From: Pseudomonadota bacterium
GTDB taxonomy: Bacteria > Pseudomonadota > Gammaproteobacteria > Burkholderiales > Burkholderiaceae_D
Assembly: GCA_023416415.1 (NCBI GenBank)
Contig: JAEZHR010000028.1
Coordinates: 1-6,189 of the forward strand
Length of the DNA: 6,189 nt
Direction of reading: 5' to 3'
Of the stretch, positions 1 to 5,377 are shown piece by piece. Numbering within the stretch: the first letter of the stretch is position 1; each line of letters starts with the position of its first letter. A program made the position numbers and the translations under genes. The notes under the pieces are model-generated. The model was not told where the DNA came from, searched no databases, and saw only the letters and a list, made by a program, of their open reading frames with translations.

Positions 1-130
1 ACTCTGGGCCAGGTGCGTGATCTGGATCACGGACCGTTTCCAGCCCGACCACTGCCGACGTGCCAACAAGCGCGAGCAGCCGGTGGTGGACCTGGTTCTC
101 AAGAAGGGCCTGCAGAACAGGACGATATGA
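1..130 (+). CDS. C-terminal end of an unidentified protein (5'-truncated)
   Basis: The reading frame that begins at base 2 gives 42 residues and ends at a TGA at 128-130. Nearly every codon ends in G or C, as in the confident genes nearby, so I read it as the real end of a gene cut by the window edge. The visible peptide includes 'VIWITDRFQPDHCRR' and ends in 'VVDLVLKKGLQNRTI'. No catalytic motif or domain is recognisable in so short a piece, and I do not assign a family. It has the same orientation as the P450 gene 254 bases downstream, so co-transcription is possible. That gap is long for an operon, and it contains an operator-like repeat that suggests a separate promoter. Confidence 0.6.
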   Translation, partial: LWARCVIWITDRFQPDHCRRANKREQPVVDLVLKKGLQNRTI

Positions 131-178
131 AGCGCCCGGATCTGGAGCGTGAGCCGATGCGCAGGGGCGCGTGCCAAA

Positions 179-195
179 TATCGCGAGATGCGATA
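179..195. promoter_or_regulatory. Inverted repeat upstream of the P450 gene, possible operator
   Basis: TATCGC and GCGATA form perfect 6-bp arms around the 5-base spacer GAGAT. The size and spacing suit a dimeric repressor site, and it lies about 190 bases before the P450 start. I see no clear -10/-35 pair next to it. The same spacer also holds a short GC hairpin (CCCGC, six A, GCGGG at 224-239) and a tandem repeat of CGAATCGCTG (264-273 and 275-284). Any of these could be chance. Confidence 0.25.
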
Positions 196-384
196 GGCGC
201 GGTTCGGCCGGGTGTCAGTCCGCCCCGCAAAAAAGCGGGCAAGCAGGGCGCGCATCACGAGGGCGAATCGCTGCCGAATCGCTGTCCCATGGGGACGCCC
301 ATCGAGGGCGATCACGTCCGCATGACGCCGGGTCCGACCGAATCAAATTCTTCTGGCCAGCATCGCGGCATGGAGCCGTCCACA

Positions 385-1758
385 ATGAATTTCACCCCGC
401 CATACCCCAAGCCCCACAAGAGCAAAAGCTCCTTCTTCCTGCGCTTCCTGCGTGGCTGGAACTCCTGGCTGGACGTGCTGTTCGAGCGCAGCTACAAGAT
501 GAAGATGGGCCATATCCGTCAGCCGGGCATGGACATCTACATGGTCAACGACAAGGACTGGTTGCGCACCATCCTGTCCGACCACAGGATCTATCCGAAG
601 CACCCTCTGATGCATCGCATGCTCGAGCCGCTGCTCGGCAATGGCATCTTTACGACCAATGGCAAGGTCTGGGAGCGTCAGCGTGCGCTGGTCGATCAGG
701 CTTTCGCGCACGCGCGCCTGAAACTCGTCTTCGGCCTGATGGCCGACGCAGTGGGTGACATGCTCGCGCGCATGGACAAGGTCGCCGACGGGAGTTCGGT
801 CGAGATGGACAGCGAGATGACTTTCGTCACCGCCGACATTATCTTCCGTACCATCCTCACCGAAACGCTGGACGAAAGATCGGCCAAGGAAATCTACGAT
901 GCCTTCGCCGAATTTCAGCACCATGCTCAACGCGCGCTGATCCTGATGCTCTACCGCCTGCCGCCGTACTTCGCCACGCGAGCCAGTCAGCGGGCGGCGA
1001 CCAGGATCCGGGGCGCGTTATCGAAGATCATCGCGCGCCGCGTGGCCGAATCGCAGTTGCCGAACCCTCCTGTCTACAGCGATATTCTTGCCGGGCTGAT
1101 GGAAGCCCGGGACCCGGTCAGTCAAGACAGTTTCAGCTACGAAGAATTGGTTGACCAGGTCTGCGTCCTGTTCCTCGCCGGTCACGAAACTTCGGCCAGC
1201 GCGCTGACCTGGGCGCTGTACCTGGTCTCGCACTCGCCCGAAATGCAGCAGCGCATGCTGGAAGAAATTGAACGCGAAGTGGGGGCGCGGCCGTTCGAGA
1301 TGAGTGACATGAAGAGTCTTTCCTGTGTCGGCGACGTTTTCCGTGAAGCGCTGCGGCTCTATCCTCCGGTCGCGTTCTTCGCCCGTGAAGCCACGCATGA
1401 GCACTGCATTCGCGACAAGAAAGTCAAGCCGGGCGCTCCGATCATGATCGCCCCCTGGTTGTTGCACCGGCACCGCGACTACTGGGAGCGCCCCGACGAG
1501 TTCGACCCCACCCGCTTCACTACCCCCGAGGGGAAGGAGTCCGCCAAGTGCGCCTATCTGCCCTTCAGCAAAGGGCCGCGCGTCTGTATCGGCGCAGCGT
1601 ATGCCACGCAGGAAGCGGTACTGATTCTCGCCAGCATTGTGCGTCGCTTCCGCGTGGAGCCGGACAAGGATCACGTACCCATGCCGGTGGGGCGCGTAAC
1701 GGTACGCTCGGACAATGGGGTGCGAGTGAAATTGATTCCAAGACAGAAGGCGGCGTAG
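385..1758 (+). CDS. Cytochrome P450 monooxygenase
   Basis: A complete 457-residue haem-thiolate monooxygenase, of normal length for a bacterial P450. Family landmarks occur in order: C-helix WERQR (96-100); I-helix AGHETS (265-270) with the oxygen-activating E268/T269 pair; K-helix EALR (321-324); the 'RPDEFDPTRF' meander region (369-378); and the haem loop FSKGPRVCIG (394-403), where Cys401 is the expected iron ligand. All key residues are present, so it should be active. There is no signal peptide or convincing membrane anchor, so it is probably cytosolic. The AGHETS and EALRLYPP sequences resemble the fatty-acid-hydroxylase-like P450s, but the substrate cannot be read from sequence. I chose the ATG at 385 because GGAG lies 9 bases upstream and the protein then starts at the family-like 'PPYPKPH' segment. 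The frame stays open upstream to base 13, and an ATG at 127 overlaps the previous stop as ATGA, but that would add 86 unfamily-like residues. No ferredoxin or reductase gene is in view. Confidence 0.93.
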   Translation: MNFTPPYPKPHKSKSSFFLRFLRGWNSWLDVLFERSYKMKMGHIRQPGMDIYMVNDKDWLRTILSDHRIYPKHPLMHRMLEPLLGNGIFTTNGKVWERQRALVDQAFAHARLKLVFGLMADAVGDMLARMDKVADGSSVEMDSEMTFVTADIIFRTILTETLDERSAKEIYDAFAEFQHHAQRALILMLYRLPPYFATRASQRAATRIRGALSKIIARRVAESQLPNPPVYSDILAGLMEARDPVSQDSFSYEELVDQVCVLFLAGHETSASALTWALYLVSHSPEMQQRMLEEIEREVGARPFEMSDMKSLSCVGDVFREALRLYPPVAFFAREATHEHCIRDKKVKPGAPIMIAPWLLHRHRDYWERPDEFDPTRFTTPEGKESAKCAYLPFSKGPRVCIGAAYATQEAVLILASIVRRFRVEPDKDHVPMPVGRVTVRSDNGVRVKLIPRQKAA

Positions 1759-2001
1759 CGAACCGCAGACAGGAACCGATTCCGGAAGCGGCAAATCGGG
1801 ATGGCAAACCCAGGCAGCAAGTCGTGCGGGCATTCGCCACGCGTCGCGCCTCATTCGGCTTGGCGCGCGAGTCTGCCCCTTGCCCGTCGTTTTCGCCGGT
1901 GCAATGGCCAGGGGGGCGCCATCACAGGTGCAGCTGTCCGGCACGCGGTGCTTAATCTCTTTCGAACATCCTCCAAACCGAGTGCGTTCCCGCATGAAGC
2001 G
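1759..2001. other. Non-coding gap between the P450 gene and the rhlE promoter
   Basis: No gene is convincing here. Open frames cross it on both strands, but they show no family motifs and no codon bias like the neighbouring genes. Just after the P450 stop there is a weak hairpin (CCGATT at 1776-1781 with AATCGG at 1794-1799). It has no run of T after it, so it is at best a poor terminator. A short ATGGC/GCCAT repeat flanks a run of G around 1904-1922. I see no other structure. Confidence 0.5.
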
Positions 2002-2007
2002 TATAAT
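2002..2007 (+). promoter_or_regulatory. Probable sigma-70 -10 box for rhlE
   Basis: TATAAT is a perfect -10 hexamer in an otherwise GC-rich gap, 174 bases before the rhlE start codon. No good -35 match lies 16-18 bases upstream (the sequence there is near CGAGTG), and there is no TG extension directly before the box. The promoter may therefore be weak, activator-dependent, or served by another sigma factor. If it is used, transcription should start near 2013-2015 and give an untranslated leader of about 168 bases. Confidence 0.5.
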
Positions 2008-2013
2008 GCTTGG

Positions 2014-2181
2014 CTAACCAAAACCACGCGGCGGCCCTCGATCCTGAACCGGAAGCACTCCGGTAATCCAAAGAGGTTGCAGCTGCCGCACCGGACACCG
2101 GTGTCCGGTTGCCGAGCGCAGTAAGCGCTAATTCATCTGCAACATCCTCAAGCCGCGCACGCGGCCGATCGACCCGAAAAC
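2014..2181 (+). promoter_or_regulatory. Structured 5' leader of rhlE, candidate cis-regulatory RNA
   Basis: The transcribed leader can form a branched structure. A closing helix pairs GTTGCAG (2076-2082) with CTGCAAC (2137-2143). Inside it sit a strong hairpin with arms ACCGGACA and TGTCCGGT around a CCGG loop (2090-2109) and a second hairpin AGCGC/GCGCT around AGTAA (2115-2129). Upstream is ACCGG/CCGGT (2048-2064); downstream is GCCGC/GCGGC (2152-2165), 16 bases before the start codon. The GCAAC segment at 2139-2143 could instead pair with GTTGC at 2108-2112, so two competing folds are possible. No clear Shine-Dalgarno sequence precedes the start. Long structured leaders are known for cold-shock and helicase genes in other bacteria. 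I do not recognise a named RNA family here, so a regulatory role is inference. Confidence 0.45.
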
Positions 2182-3618
2182 ATGTCAGCAAACTCCCCGA
2201 CGCAAAACCAGCCTGCCACCTCCGCCGTACGCTTCACCGATTTCGGACTTTCCCCTGACATCCTGCGCGCACTCGCCGATCAGGGCTACGAACATCCGAC
2301 GCCGATCCAGGCGCAGGCCATTCCCGTGGTGCTGCAGGGGCGCGACGTCATGGGTGCTGCCCAGACCGGAACCGGCAAGACGGCAGGTTTTTCGCTGCCG
2401 ATCATCCAGCAGCTGCTCAAGCATGCAAGCGCCAGCATGTCACCGGCGCGCCACCCGGTGCGTGCGTTGATTCTCACGCCCACGCGCGAACTGGCCGACC
2501 AGGTGGCGGAAAATGTGAAGGCATACTCCCGCCATACGCCGCTGCGCGCAACCGTCGTCTTCGGCGGTGTGGACATGGCGCCGCAAACTGCAGCCCTTCG
2601 GGCGGGCGTCGAAATCGTGATCGCCACCCCGGGCCGCCTGCTCGACCACGTCCAGCAAAAAACGCTCAACCTTGGGCAGACCGAAATTTTCGTGATGGAT
2701 GAAGCCGATCGCATGCTCGACATGGGTTTCCTGCCGGACCTGCAGCGCATCATCAACCTGCTGCCCAAGCAGCGCCAGAACCTGATGTTCTCGGCGACCT
2801 TCTCGCCCGAAATCAAGAAGCTTGCCAAGAGCTTCCTGCATGATCCGGTGACCATCGAAGTCGCGCGCAGCAATGCGACTGCCGAGAACGTCACCCAGAT
2901 TCTGTACAAGGTTGCCGGCGAGGATGCCAAGCCCGACGCGGTGGCGCACATCATTCGCGAGCGCGATCTCAAGCAGGTGATCGTGTTCTCGAACACCAAG
3001 ATCGGCGCCTCGCGTCTGTCGCGCCATCTGGAAAAGGAAGGCATCAAGGCGTCCGCCATTCACGGCGACAAGACCCAGCAGGAGCGCATGGCCGCGCTTG
3101 AGGCTTTCAAGCAGGGCGGAGTGGAAGTGCTGGTGGCCACGGACGTCGCCGCGCGCGGACTCGACATCGCCGAGCTTCCGTGCGTGATCAACTTCGATCT
3201 GCCTTACAACCCGGAAGACTACGTTCACCGGATCGGCCGTACCGGCCGCGCTGGCGCCTCCGGCGACGCCATATCGCTCTACACCGAGAAGGATGCGCGC
3301 CTCCTGGCCGATATCGAAAAGCTGATCAAACAGAGCATCACCAAGCTCGAACTGAGCGGATTCGTATCTGAACGTCGCCCGCGTCATGAGCCGCGCGAGA
3401 GCCGCGCGGATCGCGCCCCGGTCAGCCGTGGCAGCCAGTACGGCCGAGGCGGCGGCTACGCGCCGCGCAAGGAAAAGCTTGACCCGTGGTTTCTGAAACC
3501 CTACGAACCGGAAGCGCCGAGCGAGCAGAGCACGGACGAAGGAGCAGCCGCCCATCCCGCGCCCGGCAAGCAGCAGAAGACCAAGGTGGCGGCATTGCTG
3601 GGTGGAATGAAGCGCTAA
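2182..3618 (+). CDS. rhlE: DEAD-box ATP-dependent RNA helicase RhlE
   Basis: A 478-residue RNA helicase that uses ATP to unwind short RNA duplexes and remodel RNA-protein complexes; the RhlE family acts in ribosome assembly and RNA turnover. All helicase motifs are intact: Q-motif region with FTDFGL and PTPIQ (18-43), motif I AQTGTGKT (60-67), Ia PTRELA (100-105), Ib TPGR (149-152), II DEAD (173-176), III SAT (204-206), IV around VIVFSNT (266-272), V ATDVAARGLDI (319-329) and VI HRIGRTGRAG (349-358). After about residue 395 comes a basic, Arg- and Gly-rich tail, then DPWFLKPYEP (434-443) and a final KVAALLGGMKR, features I associate with betaproteobacterial RhlE proteins. The ATG at 2182 is the natural start for this family, although the upstream ACCCGAAAAC is a poor ribosome-binding site. 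The gene stands alone behind its own promoter and a structured leader. Among DEAD-box paralogues, RhlE fits best; SrmB or DeaD are less likely. Confidence 0.95.
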   Translation: MSANSPTQNQPATSAVRFTDFGLSPDILRALADQGYEHPTPIQAQAIPVVLQGRDVMGAAQTGTGKTAGFSLPIIQQLLKHASASMSPARHPVRALILTPTRELADQVAENVKAYSRHTPLRATVVFGGVDMAPQTAALRAGVEIVIATPGRLLDHVQQKTLNLGQTEIFVMDEADRMLDMGFLPDLQRIINLLPKQRQNLMFSATFSPEIKKLAKSFLHDPVTIEVARSNATAENVTQILYKVAGEDAKPDAVAHIIRERDLKQVIVFSNTKIGASRLSRHLEKEGIKASAIHGDKTQQERMAALEAFKQGGVEVLVATDVAARGLDIAELPCVINFDLPYNPEDYVHRIGRTGRAGASGDAISLYTEKDARLLADIEKLIKQSITKLELSGFVSERRPRHEPRESRADRAPVSRGSQYGRGGGYAPRKEKLDPWFLKPYEPEAPSEQSTDEGAAAHPAPGKQQKTKVAALLGGMKR

Positions 3619-3645
3619 TTCCTGGCATTAATTTCCACTGTTGTC

Positions 3646-3672
3646 CCGGTAAATGCCGGCTTTTTCCGGCAT
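3646..3672 (+). terminator. Weak terminator-like hairpin after rhlE
   Basis: Two overlapping structures are possible, starting 27 bases after the rhlE stop. One pairs CCGG (3646-3649) with CCGG (3656-3659) and is followed by CTTTTT, as in an intrinsic terminator, but its stem is only 4 bp. The other, more stable one pairs ATGCCGG (3653-3659) with CCGGCAT (3666-3672) and places the T run in the loop. Read from the opposite strand, the longer stem is followed only by TTT. Termination of rhlE, and perhaps of gluQ, here is plausible but not strongly supported. Confidence 0.35.
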
Positions 3673-3732
3673 GCATGCGATGCAGGTGCAAACGGGCAAA
3701 TCGCACCGAACTCCTGATCGCGTTCTGCTCAG

Positions 3733-3772
3733 TGACGCATGCCGTCATGCCGCTCCTGCATTTGCGGGAGCG
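3733..3772. repeat. Pair of adjacent hairpins in the rhlE-gluQ convergent spacer
   Basis: TGACG/CGTCA around CATGC (3733-3747) is followed after 3 bases by a stronger stem, CGCTCCTGC (3751-3759) with GCGGGAGCG (3764-3772) around an ATTT loop. The second stem has nine pairs in RNA from the + strand, one of them G-U; on the - strand that pair becomes a mismatch. No T run follows either one. Their place between two converging genes fits a role in blocking read-through or protecting the rhlE mRNA end from exonucleases. A further weak dyad, CCAGCC/GGCTGG, lies at 3819-3851. Confidence 0.4.
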
Positions 3773-3856
3773 CGCAAGAATGTTCAAGCGCCCGAAGGAC
3801 CACCAGATTCAGGATCGTCCAGCCTGACGTCTTGCCAATCAATCGGGCTGGCCGGA

Positions 3857-4747
3857 TCAATCGCCCGGACGTCCATTAAGTCCCTCCAGCATCTGCCCCC
3901 AGGCCGGCACCGCCAGCCGCCAGAACTCCGTGATCGATCCCGCCGCTTCCAGCGGCATCCCCAGAAACCGCGCCGCTTCGATCAATTCATCCAATGCGCG
4001 CGAGCCATCGAGTGGCGTTGCACCGGTCTGCTTGGATAGCTTTTCGCCGTTTGCATTGACCACGACCGGCACATGCAGATATTGCGGTGACGGATACCCG
4101 AGCAGGCGCTGCAGGTAGATCTGGCGCGCAGTCGAATCCAGCAGGTCTGCCCCGCGCACCACATGCGTGACACCTTGCTCGGCGTCGTCCACCACGACCG
4201 CGAGCTGATAGGCCCAGAATCCATCGGCACGCTTCAACACGAAATCCCCGACTTCCGTGCGCAGGTCTTGCTGCACGGGACCCATCCAGCGATCGTCAAA
4301 CGCGATCACCGCATCGTCTCCGTCGGGCACGCGCAGCCGAAGCGCTCGCGCCTGCCTGCCCGGCGCCAGCCCATTGCGACAGGTGCCGGGGTAGAGCGGC
4401 GCGCCATCGGCGCCGCGCCCGGTGCGCGAATCCGCGATCTCGCGGCGCGAACATGCGCAGGGATACACATGCCCCGCCAGCCGGGCAAATGCCGCCTCGT
4501 AGCGTGCCGTGCGCCGGCTCTGCCACAGCACCGAGCCGTCCCACTGCATGCCGAAGGTCTGCAGGCAGGCGAGAATGGATTGCGCCGCGCCAGCAATCGC
4601 GCGTGCCTCATCCACGTCCTCGATACGCACCAGCCAGCGTCCGCCGTGCAACTTCGCATCGAGATAACAGGCGAGGGCAGCGACCAGCGATCCCTTGTGC
4701 AGGGGGCCGGTAGGGGAGGGGGCGAAACGGCCCACGTAAGGCTTCAT
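3857..4747 (-). CDS. gluQ: Glutamyl-Q tRNA(Asp) synthetase
   Basis: A 296-residue paralogue of the glutamyl-tRNA synthetase catalytic domain that lacks the anticodon-binding domain. The family activates glutamate without tRNA and attaches it to queuosine at position 34 of tRNA(Asp), in the cytosol. Visible features are GRFAPSPTG (6-14), the HIGH-like HKGS (17-20), RIEDVDEAR (41-49), the zinc site Cys97, Cys99, Tyr119 and Cys123 (CACS and YPGTC), the YQLAVVVDDAEQGVTHVVRG segment (180-199), and the KMSKS-like KLSK (236-239). Length and all key residues are normal. The family N-terminus starts exactly at the ATG at 4745-4747, although no good Shine-Dalgarno sequence is visible. In Escherichia coli the gene follows dksA; here no dksA lies upstream. 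It converges on rhlE, and an inverted repeat lies just before its start. Confidence 0.95.
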   Translation of the reverse strand: MKPYVGRFAPSPTGPLHKGSLVAALACYLDAKLHGGRWLVRIEDVDEARAIAGAAQSILACLQTFGMQWDGSVLWQSRRTARYEAAFARLAGHVYPCACSRREIADSRTGRGADGAPLYPGTCRNGLAPGRQARALRLRVPDGDDAVIAFDDRWMGPVQQDLRTEVGDFVLKRADGFWAYQLAVVVDDAEQGVTHVVRGADLLDSTARQIYLQRLLGYPSPQYLHVPVVVNANGEKLSKQTGATPLDGSRALDELIEAARFLGMPLEAAGSITEFWRLAVPAWGQMLEGLNGRPGD

Positions 4748-4759
4748 GCGATGTCTACG

Positions 4760-4791
4760 GATCGTGGCGAAAGGACTGTGGGATCACGATC
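4760..4791. promoter_or_regulatory. Inverted repeat just upstream of gluQ
   Basis: GATCGTG (4760-4766) and CACGATC (4785-4791) are perfect 7-bp arms separated by 18 bases. The nearer arm lies 12 bases before the gluQ start codon. A weak -10-like TAAGAT on the - strand overlaps the outer arm, so the pair could be an operator or, if transcription starts further out, a leader hairpin. No good -35 match accompanies the -10-like sequence. Confidence 0.3.
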
Positions 4792-4974
4792 TTACGCGGT
4801 CCCAGGCATTTGGTTTGCCAGAGCCCTCCGGGTGCGTGTTCGCCGGCGTCACGGGCGCGAAACCGGTAGCGTGGCGCGCAGTTGCGGCCGATGAGGGTAG
4901 CGGTGCAGGAACGTGCAACGGCGCGAACGGCGTGAGTGGCACGAGCGGTACCTCGGGTAGAAAGACCAAGTTCA

Positions 4975-5004
4975 CGAAGCGCGCATTATTTCATGAGCGC
5001 TTCG
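4975..5004. repeat. Inverted repeat / hairpin
   Basis: CGAAGCGC (4975-4982) pairs perfectly with GCGCTTCG (4997-5004). After one G-A mismatch, CAT (4984-4986) also pairs with ATG (4993-4995), leaving a TATTTC loop. It lies 14 bases before the much stronger hairpin at 5019-5054, and the two may form one structured element. Confidence 0.55.
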
Positions 5005-5018
5005 GCATGGCATCAGGC

Positions 5019-5054
5019 CATGCAGCTTGTGCACGTTTCCGCACAAGCTGCATG
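5019..5054. repeat. Perfect 14-bp inverted repeat with 8-base loop
   Basis: CATGCAGCTTGTGC (5019-5032) is the exact reverse complement of GCACAAGCTGCATG (5041-5054), with ACGTTTCC between them. It is the longest perfect stem I found in the window and lies in non-coding DNA. No T run follows it on either strand, so it is not a classical terminator. It does not match the dif or attC recombination sites I know. It could be the core of a small RNA, a protein-binding site, or a REP-like element. Confidence 0.7.
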
Positions 5055-5132
5055 CGGTGCGCCACGCCCGTGTTTCGCAATTCGGAATCGCGTCTTTTCA
5101 TCAATTTTGGTACTGCCGCGGACAAGGGCGAC

Positions 5133-5153
5133 ATGGAGGGCGCTTCCATTTTT
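5133..5153 (+). terminator. Possible small intrinsic terminator
   Basis: ATGGA (5133-5137) pairs with TCCAT (5145-5149), extended by one G-U pair to leave a GGCGC loop, and is followed directly by T residues (five Ts at 5149-5153). The stem is short, so this is a weak call. If real, it would end a + strand transcript that carries the two hairpins upstream. Confidence 0.25.
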
Positions 5154-5324
5154 CCCGGCCATGCATCCAATGTGCGATCGCGGGCAATGATGGCAGCACT
5201 GGCGCACGCTTTACGGTGGATGAACTTGTGAAATGCGAAAGCGCGGACAGGGCGGCGATGTACGAAAAGGTCGTCCGCGAGAAGGTAACACGTTTATCAT
5301 GTCGCCGGCGCCGGCAATCTCTCC

Positions 5325-5340
5325 TGGCGAGAACTCGCCA
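5325..5340. promoter_or_regulatory. Operator-like inverted repeat
   Basis: TGGCGAG and CTCGCCA are perfect 7-bp arms separated by AA. This compact dyad lies 37 bases before the start of the small frame at 5378 and 257 bases before the membrane protein gene. A -10-like TATCAT at 5295-5300 lies 24 bases upstream of it, without a good -35. The arrangement would suit repressor binding just downstream of a promoter. Confidence 0.35.
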
Positions 5341-5377
5341 TGCAAACCGACGCATTCGTTTCGGGAGGTGTTTGTTA

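Larger units (their letters stand above)
4748..5377. other. Gene-free, hairpin-rich intergenic region
   Basis: About 630 bases hold no convincing gene. Open frames cross it (for example + strand 4746-5231 and - strand 4784-4975), but they lack family motifs and the strong third-position GC of the neighbours. What does stand out is a series of inverted repeats: 4760-4791, 4975-5004, 5019-5054, 5133-5149, 5242-5279 (CGCGGAC/GTCCGCG, 24-base spacer), 5304-5315 (GCCGGC twice in tandem, a 12-bp palindrome) and 5325-5340. This may be a control region, an unannotated small RNA locus, or remains of a decayed gene. I see no insertion-sequence ends or target-site duplications. Confidence 0.5.

Noticed and set aside
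222..240. CCCGC-AAAAAA-GCGGG as an intrinsic terminator after the first gene
   Set aside because: The stem is only 5 bp and no T run follows it on the + strand.
1018..1995. Long open frame on the - strand (325 codons) across the P450 gene
   Set aside because: It lies opposite a P450 with all family motifs, has no recognisable motif of its own, and reflects the high-GC codon bias of the real gene.
1801..2191. Open frames on both strands in the P450-rhlE gap (+ 1801-2124, - 1952-2191)
   Set aside because: They cross the rhlE promoter and leader, lack family motifs and have no coding-type codon bias.
2286..3555. Two long - strand open frames (2286-3059 and 2440-3555) across rhlE
   Set aside because: Both are antisense to an unmistakable DEAD-box helicase and show no domain; they are shadows of its codon bias.
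4163..4894. + strand open frame of 243 codons across gluQ
   Set aside because: It is antisense to gluQ, which has every family motif, and its composition (very Arg-rich) is typical of a shadow frame.
4784..4975. - strand 63-codon frame beginning with GTG upstream of gluQ, Pro-rich
   Set aside because: Composition is low-complexity, third-position GC is moderate, and no ribosome-binding site or motif supports it.
5019..5054. Site-specific recombination site (dif or attC) at the 14-bp hairpin
   Set aside because: The arms do not match the XerC/XerD dif pattern or the attC core triplets I know, and no integrase or cassette is nearby.
4746..5231. + strand open frame of 161 codons divergent from gluQ
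   Set aside because: Weak third-position GC, no convincing ribosome-binding site, Gly/Ser/Thr-rich low-complexity stretch, and no family resemblance; the strong hairpins also lie within it.
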